This document shows positions 50,507 to 59,223 of a DNA stretch of 64,000 bases, in pieces. The notes beneath the pieces are model-generated. The model was not told the origin of the DNA, did not search any database, and was given only the letters and a program-made list of their open reading frames with translations. The stretch is from positions 1 through 64,000 of the forward strand of contig CAZKPB010000004.1 of NCBI GenBank assembly GCA_964554535.1, in the 5' to 3' direction. The DNA is from DMER64 sp964554535. Lineage in GTDB: Bacteria > Bacteroidota > Bacteroidia > Bacteroidales > UBA932. A program made the translations under genes and the position numbers. Within the stretch, counting starts at the first letter, position 1, and the number at the start of each line of letters is the position of its first letter.

Positions 50507-51865
50507 ATGAAAAGGATTCTTATTACCCTGTGCCTGCTACTCTTCACCGGAAGCATGGCACAAGCCCAGGGCGGTTTTCTCAATAAAGTAATCAAATCCG
50601 CTCAGTCTGCTGCCGAGAATGCAGTGGAAAGTACGGTGTCCAGCCGTGTAGACCGGGCCGTAACCCATTCCGTTAACAAGGCGGAAGACAAGGTGGAAGG
50701 CCGTATCCGCAACAACGCGGAAGAAAACGAAGCCGCCCGGGCCCGGAAAGATGCCGAGGCAGCCGAACAGCGCAACGCCCCTGCGACAGAAGCCAACGCC
50801 AATCTGGAGTTTGACGACTGGGACATGGAAGAAGAAGACGTTGCCATGATGAACGGCCCGGCCGCAGGGGCACAGCAGCAGGGAGGTGCCAAAGCCCTGG
50901 AACTGACTTACGCCAAAAGTGATTTTGTGGCGGGGGACGAGGTGTTCTTCAGTGACGACCAGGCCAATGAGCAATTGGGCGAATTCCCCAGCCAGTGGGA
51001 TATGGAGGATGGCAACGCGGAAATTGTACAGTTTGGTGAGGATAAATGTATTATGCTCATAGGTTACACAACTATTATGCCTCTGATTGGGGACGGGAAA
51101 AACTACCTGCCCGACCAGTTCACCATTGAGTTTGACATCTATCCCCGTTATACCGATACTGACGATAAAGCCTCACCGAGCTATGAAATCGGGTTTAATG
51201 ATGACAGAACGCTGATTGCCCGATTCTACAATGTGTATAGCGAGGGGGCCTCGCTGGATGCAAGTTGGCGTAAACCTAATGATGAGGAGGGAAATATAAC
51301 CACCATTGACAACAACGTTTTTTTTGCTTACGACCAGTGGCACCATGTAGCCCTTTCCTTTAACAAACGGGCCATGAAACTTTATGTGGACGGAACCCGC
51401 GTGGTGAACATTCCCAATATGAAACAACCTACTTCCATGTGGATCTGGTCCGAGAAAAATGAAGCCCTGTTCAAGAACTTCCGCATTGCCAAAGGAGCCG
51501 TTCCCCTGTACGACCGTATGATGAGCGACGGCAAATTCATCACCTACGGTATCACTTTTGACGTGGGAAAATCCACCATCAAGCCCGAATCTATGGGTGA
51601 AATCAACCGCATCGTGACCCTGATGACAGATAATCCGGACCTGAAATTCTCTGTGGAAGGCCATACCGACAACACCGGCAACGCCGCTTCCAACCAAACC
51701 CTGAGCGAAGCCCGCTCCAAAGCCATTGTGGACAAACTGGTGGAAATGGGCATTGCCGCCGGCCGCCTCTCCTCCAGTGGCAAGGGCCAGAACAGCCCCA
51801 TTGCCGACAATGGTACCGATGAAGGCCGCGCCAAAAACAGACGCGTTGAATTTGTGAAAAAATAA
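50507..51865 (+). CDS. OmpA family protein with LamG-like domain
   Basis: 452 residues with a signal peptide ending AQAQ. An Ala/Glu/Arg-rich, probably coiled-coil region (about 28-90) is followed by an acidic linker. A concanavalin/LamG-like segment comes next (about 180-320, DQFTIEFDIYPRY, AYDQWHHVALSFNKRAMKLYVDG). The C-terminal OmpA domain (about 345-452) has GITFDVGKSTIKPES, VEGHTDNTGNAASNQTLSEARS and GRAKNRRVEF, the peptidoglycan-binding signature. It probably links peptidoglycan to something in the periplasm or outer membrane. Confidence 0.9.
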   Translation: MKRILITLCLLLFTGSMAQAQGGFLNKVIKSAQSAAENAVESTVSSRVDRAVTHSVNKAEDKVEGRIRNNAEENEAARARKDAEAAEQRNAPATEANANLEFDDWDMEEEDVAMMNGPAAGAQQQGGAKALELTYAKSDFVAGDEVFFSDDQANEQLGEFPSQWDMEDGNAEIVQFGEDKCIMLIGYTTIMPLIGDGKNYLPDQFTIEFDIYPRYTDTDDKASPSYEIGFNDDRTLIARFYNVYSEGASLDASWRKPNDEEGNITTIDNNVFFAYDQWHHVALSFNKRAMKLYVDGTRVVNIPNMKQPTSMWIWSEKNEALFKNFRIAKGAVPLYDRMMSDGKFITYGITFDVGKSTIKPESMGEINRIVTLMTDNPDLKFSVEGHTDNTGNAASNQTLSEARSKAIVDKLVEMGIAAGRLSSSGKGQNSPIADNGTDEGRAKNRRVEFVKK

Positions 51866-51874
51866 GGCGCCAAC

Positions 51875-51897
51875 CGTTTACGGCAATGCCGTAAACG
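51875..51897. other. Perfect 10-bp hairpin at convergent gene ends
   Basis: CGTTTACGGC-AAT-GCCGTAAACG lies just past the OmpA-type stop and inside the last codons of the GH95 gene. It has no adjacent T run but could pause transcription from both sides. Confidence 0.5.
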
Positions 51898-54400
51898 TAT
51901 AACGGCCTCCACGCTGCGTAGCAACGTCGTATTCGTATATCTTGAGAACGGGAACGGAAATCCCGTTCTCTTCTTTTACGGATGCCGTAAACCGGATGTC
52001 GGACGGGGTCTGATAGAATGGATTGGGATTGGCTCCCTCTGCCGGGGTAAGGTCACCGGTCACGGTCTGTAGCGGCAGGTAGCTGCGCAGGCGCAAATTG
52101 CCGCCCAAAGTGGATTTTACCGTAACCCGCTCCAACTTGCCGCCACGCCATACCATTTCTTCCACCTCAAAACCGCCTTGAGCACACAGACCTTTCACGG
52201 TGCCGGAAGGCCAGGCGTCCGGAAGGGCCGGCAACACATGCAGGGCCCCGTCTTGACTTTGCAGCAGCATCTGAGCAATCCCGGCCGTACAGCCAAAGTT
52301 GCCGTCAATCTGGAACGGGGGGTGCGCATCAAACAGGTTGGGATAGGTTCCCCCACCCATGGGGCGGCGGCGCGATCCGTCAGCGGGTCTTCGGTCCGAT
52401 ACCAGAGACAATTGGTCCTGAATCAGTTTGAAGGCGTGGTTTCCGTCCAGCAACCGGGCCCATAGCGTCACCTTCCAGCCCATAGACCAGCCGGTGGAAG
52501 CGTCGGTACGGTGAATCAGCACCGTTTTGGCGGCGGCGGCCAATTCGGGGGTGCGTAAGGGGGAAATCTGGTTGGAGGGATATAGTCCGTATAAATGCGA
52601 TACGTGACGGTGATTGTCTTTGGGATTGTCAATATCCGCCATCCACTCTTGCAACTGTCCGTAATTACCTATCTGCATGGGCGGCAACTGGGGAATATAG
52701 GCCAGCAGCGAATCGGCAAAGTCGCGGTCACAATCCAGCACGCGCGCGGCGGCGGCCGTACGGGTAAACAGGTCGTAAACCAGCTGGTTGTCCATGGTAG
52801 TACCGGCCGAGAGGGAAGAAGCGTAGCCGAGCGGGGTGTTCTCGGGCGATAAGGACGGAACCACCACCCACCAGCCGTTTTTGGGATCCCTGACCAAAAA
52901 ATCTTTCAGGAACAGAGCCGCCCCCTTGAGTACGGGGTACCTCTTTTCCAAGGATTCCTTGTTGCCGCTGTACAGGTACTCCTCCCATATCTGCTGGCTC
53001 AACCACGCGCCGCCCATGGGCCAGGTGCCCCACAGCGGGCCGTCCACGGCCCCGGTGGTGCGCCAGATGTCGGTGTTGTGATGCGCTACCCAGCCTCGGC
53101 AATTATACATGTCGCGGGCGGTTTGCTCTCCGGCGGCGGAAAGCTCTTCTATCAGGGTCCAGAAGGGCTCCAGGGTCTGGGGCAGATGGGTGGGCAAAGC
53201 GGGCCAGTAGTTCATCTCGGTATTGATGTTGATGGTGTATTTGCTGTCCCAGGAAGGCATCAACTGGGCGTTCCAAATGCCTTGCAGGTTAGCGGGCTGG
53301 CCACCCGGTTGCGACGAAGAAATAAGCAGGTAGCGGCCAAACTGAAAGTAGAGCGCCACCAGGGAAGGGTCAAGGGTTTGCTTGAAATCCTTGATTCTTT
53401 GGTCCGTATTGACAAACGCCACGGAGTCGGGCAGCGACGGGGCGCCGTCAAGGGTCAAGGACACGGTATGGAACTGGCTGCCGTAGCGTTGACTGTGAGC
53501 GGCCTTTTCTTTATCATAACTCACTTCCAGCGCTTTAGCCATTAATTGAGCCGTCATTTGGACAGGATCTCCTTCCAGCGTCCGGTAGTCCTTATGGTTG
53601 GTGGCCGAGACAATGTACAGCATCGCCTCGCGGGCTCCGGTAAGGGTTATTTTACCGTCCTTTGAGGACAACCGGCCGCAATTTCCGGCTACCCGCACAC
53701 GCGTGGCAAACTGCACCTTGCCCTCAATGCCTTCACAGTCGCCGGAGACCCCTTGCACCAACAGCTCTTGCGGCGATTCGTTGGTCACCGTCACTTTTTG
53801 CGGGCTTTCAAACAACACCGAAAAATCCAGGGCCTTCTTCCGGGAAGCCTCCAGTTTGATCACCACCACGTTGTTTGAGAAAGAGGCAAAAAACTCCTGA
53901 GAATAGTGCACGTCGTTTACCCGGTATGCTATATGGGCCACTGCCTTGTCTATATCCAGTTCTCTGGTGAAACCGGTGTATTCCTTGTGGCCGGGAAATG
54001 CCAGCACTACCGTACCCACCGGCTGGAAAGGCATTCCGTGGGCCGTGGGGGAAATGAGGTGCCCCTGGGTCAGCCGGGTGGCTTCCTCCAAGCGACCGGC
54101 AAATATGGCTTCCCTGATTTCCGGCAAGGCCTCGGCCGCGCCGGGGTTGTCGTTGCGGTGAGGTCCTCCGCCCCAAAGCGAGGTTTCATTCAGTTGCACG
54201 CGCAACGAATCCACGGGACCGTATATCATGGCTCCCTGCAGGCCGTTGCCCACCATGAGGCCTTCTGTCCAGACCTGGGCGGGATAGTCGTATTGCAATT
54301 TCAACAACGACGCGGGGTCTTCCGGCTTGGAGGCGCAGGAAGACAGCAGACATACGGACAACAGGCACAGAAGTGCACAGACAGACAAGTGGTTTTTCAT
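51878..54400 (-). CDS. Glycoside hydrolase family 95, alpha-L-fucosidase type lipoprotein
   Basis: 840 residues with lipobox LLSSC (Cys 22). WTEGLMVGNGLQGAMIYG and LNETSLWGGGP are the GH95 N-terminal signatures; LQGIWNAQLMPSWDSKYTIN, NTEMNYWPA, HHNTDIWRTTG and PSLSPENTP give the (alpha/alpha)6 barrel active-site segments. Most GH95 enzymes are inverting alpha-1,2-L-fucosidases acting on host glycans or milk oligosaccharides, and some are galactosidases. It is alone, with no GH29, GH2 or fucose genes nearby. Its promoter is TAAATTTG at 54436-54443. Confidence 0.93.
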   Translation of the reverse strand: MKNHLSVCALLCLLSVCLLSSCASKPEDPASLLKLQYDYPAQVWTEGLMVGNGLQGAMIYGPVDSLRVQLNETSLWGGGPHRNDNPGAAEALPEIREAIFAGRLEEATRLTQGHLISPTAHGMPFQPVGTVVLAFPGHKEYTGFTRELDIDKAVAHIAYRVNDVHYSQEFFASFSNNVVVIKLEASRKKALDFSVLFESPQKVTVTNESPQELLVQGVSGDCEGIEGKVQFATRVRVAGNCGRLSSKDGKITLTGAREAMLYIVSATNHKDYRTLEGDPVQMTAQLMAKALEVSYDKEKAAHSQRYGSQFHTVSLTLDGAPSLPDSVAFVNTDQRIKDFKQTLDPSLVALYFQFGRYLLISSSQPGGQPANLQGIWNAQLMPSWDSKYTININTEMNYWPALPTHLPQTLEPFWTLIEELSAAGEQTARDMYNCRGWVAHHNTDIWRTTGAVDGPLWGTWPMGGAWLSQQIWEEYLYSGNKESLEKRYPVLKGAALFLKDFLVRDPKNGWWVVVPSLSPENTPLGYASSLSAGTTMDNQLVYDLFTRTAAAARVLDCDRDFADSLLAYIPQLPPMQIGNYGQLQEWMADIDNPKDNHRHVSHLYGLYPSNQISPLRTPELAAAAKTVLIHRTDASTGWSMGWKVTLWARLLDGNHAFKLIQDQLSLVSDRRPADGSRRRPMGGGTYPNLFDAHPPFQIDGNFGCTAGIAQMLLQSQDGALHVLPALPDAWPSGTVKGLCAQGGFEVEEMVWRGGKLERVTVKSTLGGNLRLRSYLPLQTVTGDLTPAEGANPNPFYQTPSDIRFTASVKEENGISVPVLKIYEYDVATQRGGRYTFTALP

Positions 54401-54435
54401 ATAGATAGATTAAGGTTAAGTTTCTTTAACGCGCT

Positions 54436-54472
54436 CAAATTTACTAATGAAGAAAAAAAAAACCTAGTTTTG
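54436..54472. promoter_or_regulatory. Divergent -7 boxes for GH95 and M48 genes
   Basis: Minus strand TAAATTTG at 54436-54443 serves GH95; plus strand TAGTTTTG at 54465-54472 serves the M48 gene, 34 bases before its ATG. Confidence 0.6.
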
Positions 54473-54506
54473 TGAAAGAATTCTATGCCATTAACCTTTA
54501 TTATTT

Positions 54507-55328
54507 ATGAAAAATTTAAAACACCTTCTTCTTGTACTGCCTATGGTCGCCCTGCTGTGCGCCTGCAGTACCGCCGCCTTTACCGGACGGCAACAGGTTC
54601 TCCTTTACTCCGATACGGAAATCTCCGCATTGGCCGATGATTCCTATGCTTCTTTTATGGACACCACCAAACTTTCCGCCAATACCGCCACCACCAAACT
54701 CGTTCAGACCGTGGGGCAGAAAATGGCCGTGGGTCTGGCCGCCTACCTCCAGGGTATGGGCAAAACCGAATACCTCAACGGATTGAGCTGGGAATTCAAA
54801 CTGGTGGCTGACCAGGCGGTCAACGCGTTCTGCCTGCCCAACGGAAAAATTATTCTGTACGACGGCATTATGAAGTACGCCAACAACCCCACATACGTAG
54901 CCGTAGTCATTGGTCACGAGATGGGTCATGCCATTGCCCGCCACGGGAATGAGCGCATGAGCGAACAAGCCATGATTGAAGGCGTGGGCAATGTAGCCCG
55001 TCAGGTATTGGCCGGCACCCAGATGGGAAAGAGTCAGACCAAGATGGAGGTATTTGACAAGGCGTTTGCCATTGGTTCCAACGTCGGGCTGCTGCTGCCT
55101 TTCTCGCGCAAGCAGGAATATGAAGCCGACGAGATTGGCCTGTACATTATGGCCCTAGCCGGGTACGACGTATATCAGACTCCTACCTTCTGGAGCAATA
55201 TGACAGGGGCCAACCAGTCTTCTTCTTTTGACTTTTTGAGCACCCACCCCGCCGACGCCAAACGAATAGCCGCCATATCGGAAAAATTGGACGTGGCCGC
55301 TACCTTCTACCGCGAAAGCAAAGAATAA
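54507..55328 (+). CDS. M48 family metalloprotease, lipoprotein
   Basis: 273 residues with lipobox LLCAC (Cys 20). VVIGHEMGHAIARHGNER has the zinc HExxH at 137-141, and SRKQEYEADEIGLYIMALAGYD provides the third ligand Glu. The layout fits periplasmic M48 proteases of the LoiP/BepA kind, which act in outer membrane protein quality control. BepA-type TPR repeats are absent. The gene is monocistronic, with its own promoter and a strong terminator. Confidence 0.94.
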   Translation: MKNLKHLLLVLPMVALLCACSTAAFTGRQQVLLYSDTEISALADDSYASFMDTTKLSANTATTKLVQTVGQKMAVGLAAYLQGMGKTEYLNGLSWEFKLVADQAVNAFCLPNGKIILYDGIMKYANNPTYVAVVIGHEMGHAIARHGNERMSEQAMIEGVGNVARQVLAGTQMGKSQTKMEVFDKAFAIGSNVGLLLPFSRKQEYEADEIGLYIMALAGYDVYQTPTFWSNMTGANQSSSFDFLSTHPADAKRIAAISEKLDVAATFYRESKE

Positions 55329-55350
55329 CTTTTGCCAATAGAAGCGGACA

Positions 55351-55386
55351 AACGTCCTTCGGAGTGAAATCCGTGGGACGTTTTTT
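55351..55386 (+). terminator. Intrinsic terminator after M48 gene
   Basis: AACGTCC (55351-55357) pairs with GGACGTT (55376-55382), extended inward by partial pairing and followed by a T run. Confidence 0.85.
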
Positions 55387-55466
55387 AGTTAGAAATGTTG
55401 TTTGTTGACAAAATGACAACAAAAAAGCCAACCATCTAATATGTAGATAATTGGCATTTTATATAG

Positions 55467-55552
55467 TGCTCGGGACGGGAATCGAACCCGTACGGACATT
55501 GCTGTCCACAGGATTTTAAGTCCTGCGTGTCTACCTATTCCACCACCTGAGC
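55467..55552 (-). tRNA. tRNA-Leu (anticodon TAA)
   Basis: 86 bases, class II with a long variable arm. The anticodon stem AGGA/TCCT frames the loop CTTAAAA, anticodon TAA. The T arm is ACGGG-TTCGATT-CCCGT. The acceptor stem GCTCAGG against CCCGAGC has an A-C mismatch at the fifth pair. No CCA is encoded. The 525-base gene-free stretch 55329-55853 holds a terminator, two tRNAs, a second terminator and the fimbrillin promoter. Confidence 0.94.
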
Positions 55553-55574
55553 CTCCAATGTATTGGGTACCTTC

Positions 55575-55600
55575 AAAAAAACCTCTCTTGCGGAGAGGTT
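55575..55600 (-). terminator. Terminator between tRNA-Gly and tRNA-Leu
   Basis: On the minus strand AACCTCTC pairs with GAGAGGTT and is followed by a T run, so tRNA-Gly is probably terminated before tRNA-Leu. Confidence 0.7.
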
Positions 55601-55603
55601 TAG

Positions 55604-55676
55604 AGCGGAAAACGAGATTCGAACTCGCGACCCCAACCTTGGCAAGGTTGTGCTCTACCAACTGAGCTATTTCCGC
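55604..55676 (-). tRNA. tRNA-Gly (anticodon GCC)
   Basis: 73 bases. Acceptor GCGGAAA/TTTCCGC; anticodon stem CAACC/GGTTG with loop TTGCCAA, anticodon GCC; T-loop TTCGAAT. No CCA is encoded. The promoter box TACATTTG is at 55688-55695. Confidence 0.95.
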
Positions 55677-55687
55677 GTTAGGGACTG

Positions 55688-55695
55688 CAAATGTA
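55688..55695 (-). promoter_or_regulatory. -7 box of tRNA-Gly
   Basis: Minus strand TACATTTG followed by CAGTCCC, a variant of the ribosomal start motif CAGCCC. Confidence 0.65.
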
Positions 55696-55794
55696 CAACA
55701 TTTTTTTTTCTCTCCAAATACTAACACTTTTTTTTGGACAATCACCATTTAGTTGATTTATACGAAATGTCCGGTCGGTTGCAAAAACAGCCTT

Positions 55795-55802
55795 TAGGTT
55801 TG
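55795..55802 (+). promoter_or_regulatory. -7 box of fimbrillin operon
   Basis: TAGGTTTG, a perfect TAnnTTTG, 51 bases before the fimbrillin start. Confidence 0.5.
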
Positions 55803-55853
55803 CGCAGTGTTTCCAAACTATTTATTCATTATCAACTTTTAATTCATCAAGCC

Positions 55854-56906
55854 ATGAGAAAAAAAATGTGGTTCCCCCTGCTGGCAACGGTTGCCGCAGT
55901 ATGCACCGCTTCCGGTTGTGACCAGGAGGCCCCCGAAATTCAAAACACAAAAGGCCGTCTGGCCCTCACCGTCATCACCGACGCAGTACAGACAAAGGTC
56001 ACCGATGCCCAAACAGATAAAGACCAGGCTTTGCATTCGTTGGATATCTTTATATTCAACGACAACAACGACTCACGCAAAGGAAAACTGGACGCTCACT
56101 TTTCCATTCCCCCGGAAGATGCAACGAATAATCCGGTCCATCTGACCGTCACACAGGGCTCCAAAATCATCTATGTAATAGCCAACGCCACCCAACTTAA
56201 CGACACGGACCATAAAATCAGCTGGACCGGCGTAACCGACCTCACCGCGTTTCTGGCGAAAACGGTATTGTTGACACAAGAAGAAATGGGTAACTACTTT
56301 ATGTGGGGCACCGACAGTTCCACCGTCCCCGGCTCTGGTACCGGCACGGCCACCATCAACCTCTCGCGCCTGATAAGCCGCGTAAAACTGAATTCCCTGC
56401 AAACCGATTTTACAGGCACCGCCTATGAAGGGACCGAACTCAAAGAAATCAGGGCTTTCCTTGTGAATGTCACGGGCAGCCGCACCCTCACCGGAGGCGT
56501 CCCGGCCACCCCTGTGGTGCTTAACCACGGTGGGTGTGTCAGTGCCGATCTGGCCGCCATGCGCATACCCGATGCCTTGGCCGAGGAACTCGGCTCCCAG
56601 CCTGCCGGCACCCCAATGAGTGCCTCGCGGTATTTTTTTGCCTATGCCAATCCGCTGGAGCAGGAAAGCGAGGGAAACTCGTTTACCCGCTTGGTGATAG
56701 AAGCCAAGTTTGCGGCAGACGACCCGGCCGTGTATTATCCCATTAACATTCCCGGCCTGGAACCCAATGCCACCTATTCCTACAGCGTAACCATCAAACG
56801 CCCGGGAACCCTCACACCGGACGAACCCATCCAATACGGCAGCATAGATGTTACCCTGACGGTAAATCCATGGACGGAAAAAACGGATACTCCTCTGGAA
56901 TTCTAA
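55854..56906 (+). CDS. FimA/Mfa-type fimbrillin family lipoprotein
   Basis: 350 residues from ATG 55854, giving a lipoprotein signal with TASGC (Cys 22); the longer frame starts before the promoter. GRLALTVITDAVQTKVTDAQ and HSLDIFIFND are typical of the N-terminal domain of Bacteroidales fimbrillins, which are lipidated, cleaved at the surface and assembled by strand exchange. YFFAYANPLEQE, then TRLVIEAKF and a C-terminal SVTIKRPGT...VTVNPW pattern give the second beta sandwich. It is 16 bases upstream of a DUF4906-like gene, so the two probably form one surface structure. Confidence 0.82.
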   Translation: MRKKMWFPLLATVAAVCTASGCDQEAPEIQNTKGRLALTVITDAVQTKVTDAQTDKDQALHSLDIFIFNDNNDSRKGKLDAHFSIPPEDATNNPVHLTVTQGSKIIYVIANATQLNDTDHKISWTGVTDLTAFLAKTVLLTQEEMGNYFMWGTDSSTVPGSGTGTATINLSRLISRVKLNSLQTDFTGTAYEGTELKEIRAFLVNVTGSRTLTGGVPATPVVLNHGGCVSADLAAMRIPDALAEELGSQPAGTPMSASRYFFAYANPLEQESEGNSFTRLVIEAKFAADDPAVYYPINIPGLEPNATYSYSVTIKRPGTLTPDEPIQYGSIDVTLTVNPWTEKTDTPLEF

Positions 56907-56922
56907 CGCTCAAAAGGCCATT

Positions 56923-59223
56923 ATGAAGCAAATAGTACTCCTCATACTTTTGTTGGGGCTCCTCTTCGCGCGCTGTGTGCCCGCCGCCGAGACGGCGCCG
57001 CCGGGGCGTGAAGCGGATGCCACACAGGTAACCCTGCAGTTTGGGGTGGCCGGAAGTCCCTCTAAAGGATGGGCCGTGGACCCCCACCTCCTGTCCAACA
57101 TAAACGTATACGCCTTTTACTCAAAAACAGGACAACCGGCAGACTATCAATATCTTGACGGACAGACCGAATGCCGGATGAAACTGAGCGCAGGGAACAG
57201 TTATACATTTTATACCATTGCCAACACCGGCAGATTGGGCGCACAAAGCAGGACGCAAGTAGCAGGGTACCGTCATACGATAGCACAGGCATCGGATTTG
57301 GCCGGAAACGGAGGGTTGCTACTGTGCGGGCAACTTACCGCCACGATATCCCGTGATGACGTATTGCCGCTCACTTTGGCACGTGCCACCGCGCGCATAC
57401 AACTGAGCGTGGACACCTCGGCCCTGGAAAACGGGACGAGGCTGTCCTTTACAGGAGTCCGTCTGCGGGACGTGGCGGCGCAAGTGGACTGTTTTTCCCC
57501 CTCCCGGGCCACCTCCGCCACCCAACTGTTTTCCACGGGAGCATCTCTTTCCGGGGCCGAACTGGACGCGCTGTACAGTACCGGAGTGTATCTGTACACG
57601 TATGAAAACCGCCAGGGAACGCTCTTGCCCGACAACACGCAACCGGAACTAAAAGTGCCTCCGACGGCACAACAGGGACTATGCACCTATGTGGAACTGG
57701 AGGCCGATTACGAAAGTGCCCTCCGTCGCGGCACCGTGCGCTACCGATTTTACCCCGGTGCTGACAACCTGACCGATTTTGATCTGGTACGGAACACCAA
57801 CTACCGTATTCACGCCGCGTTTACCGGCAGCGGCATTAACGAAGTCTCTTGGCGGGTGGTTACGGAAGAGTTGTATGACCGACCCCGACAAATTACCGTG
57901 CAACCGGCTTCCTATATCTTTGATGATTACGACCTCCACACCACCCTGCAGGCGGTAGTGGCACCCGCCACGGTATATCCTTCATACGCGGGCCTTACCT
58001 GGCATAGCAGCAATCCATCGGTGGCCTCAGTAAATGAAACCGGCAAAGTGATTTCCCACGCGGAAGGGACGTGCGTCATTACGGCCACCTCAACCGACAC
58101 TCCCTCGGTGTACGGGACGGCACAAATCACTGTAAACGCCCCGGTATACTCCCTGCGCATAGTACAGGCCGACTCGGTGCTATACAATGATCCGTACAAA
58201 ACGCAAAGAAGTATCTGGCAGGTGGAATTGACGCCTGCCTCGACGGGATACGAACCCTTGTGGGAAAGCTCTGATCCCGCGGTAGTCTCGGCCTTCAATT
58301 ATCAGACAACCCCATCTGTCTTTACCACGGGAAGCGGAGAGGCCGTAATTACGGCCATACACCCCAAAGACCCGACCCTGAGGGAATCGGTAAGGGTAAG
58401 GGTGGTGCAGCCTGTCATTGAGGTTCATTCAAATACACAGGTTACCATTCCACCCTACGGCACAAGCCACATAAACGCCTCTCTGGTCAACGGGGTTCCT
58501 GGAGACAGCCTGACCTATACGTCTACCATATCTCCACTGGTCAGGGTAGATGCGTCCGGAAAAATCAGTCCCTCCGGCCGAGGCTGTTCAGTAATTGATA
58601 TCCGTGCAAGCCACGCGGTCACACGCCAAATCAAAGTCAGCGTAATTTCAACCGACAACTATATGGAAGAGGATTATACTTTAAGTGAGTTCCTTGATGG
58701 CAAGGTAAACGAAAATGACTCCTTATACAGTTGGAGGAAGGACCGGAATGAGCCCATGCTATATTACTACAACAAGGCCAACGGCCTCTTTACCGGCTAC
58801 GAAATAAACTCTTTGCCTAACATAACGTTCAAACGCATCTCGGGATCCGTCAATTATATGACGTTAACCGCAAAGACACCCGTCTGTGAGTTGTTTAAGT
58901 TGCTGTACATAGACATAGAGAACCTGAGCGTCACGACCACCATCTATACTCACTATAGGGCAACTGCCGTACCTCTGTACTGCCAACCCTCCAATCCGCA
59001 ACTATCACTGGCCATAGGACAATCCGCCGAAATGGAATATACCACCAATAACAACAGCTGGAAGAAAATCATCCGGATGGAGTTGATTTCATCCAATCCG
59101 CAAGTGGCCACTGTAGACAGCTTGGGAAACGTACGGGCACAGAGCCCCGGTACCGCCACCCTGAATATGTATCACCCCACCAGTGGATTACTGCGCACCT
59201 GGCAGGTCACCGTGACGCCCTAG
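56923..59223 (+). CDS. Large fimbria-associated protein, DUF4906-like with Ig-like domains
   Basis: 766 residues. The signal peptide ends LLFARC; the Arg before Cys 18 makes lipidation uncertain. The N-terminal half has a fimbrillin-like core (TLQFGVAGSPSKGW, INVYAFYSKTGQ) and GVYLYTYENRQGTLLPDN, a pattern of DUF4906 proteins that accompany fimbrillins. The second half carries two or three Big_2-type Ig-like repeats (WHSSNPSVASVNETGKVISH, later SSNPQVATVDSLGNVRAQ). It is probably a tip or adhesin subunit of the same fimbria (inference). The stop overlaps the convergent pheS end by 4 bases. Confidence 0.72.
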   Translation: MKQIVLLILLLGLLFARCVPAAETAPPGREADATQVTLQFGVAGSPSKGWAVDPHLLSNINVYAFYSKTGQPADYQYLDGQTECRMKLSAGNSYTFYTIANTGRLGAQSRTQVAGYRHTIAQASDLAGNGGLLLCGQLTATISRDDVLPLTLARATARIQLSVDTSALENGTRLSFTGVRLRDVAAQVDCFSPSRATSATQLFSTGASLSGAELDALYSTGVYLYTYENRQGTLLPDNTQPELKVPPTAQQGLCTYVELEADYESALRRGTVRYRFYPGADNLTDFDLVRNTNYRIHAAFTGSGINEVSWRVVTEELYDRPRQITVQPASYIFDDYDLHTTLQAVVAPATVYPSYAGLTWHSSNPSVASVNETGKVISHAEGTCVITATSTDTPSVYGTAQITVNAPVYSLRIVQADSVLYNDPYKTQRSIWQVELTPASTGYEPLWESSDPAVVSAFNYQTTPSVFTTGSGEAVITAIHPKDPTLRESVRVRVVQPVIEVHSNTQVTIPPYGTSHINASLVNGVPGDSLTYTSTISPLVRVDASGKISPSGRGCSVIDIRASHAVTRQIKVSVISTDNYMEEDYTLSEFLDGKVNENDSLYSWRKDRNEPMLYYYNKANGLFTGYEINSLPNITFKRISGSVNYMTLTAKTPVCELFKLLYIDIENLSVTTTIYTHYRATAVPLYCQPSNPQLSLAIGQSAEMEYTTNNNSWKKIIRMELISSNPQVATVDSLGNVRAQSPGTATLNMYHPTSGLLRTWQVTVTP

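Noticed and set aside
55467..55676. tRNA-linked genomic island around the fimbrial genes
   Set aside because: No integrase, no repeat of a tRNA 3' end and no mobility gene was found in the flanks.
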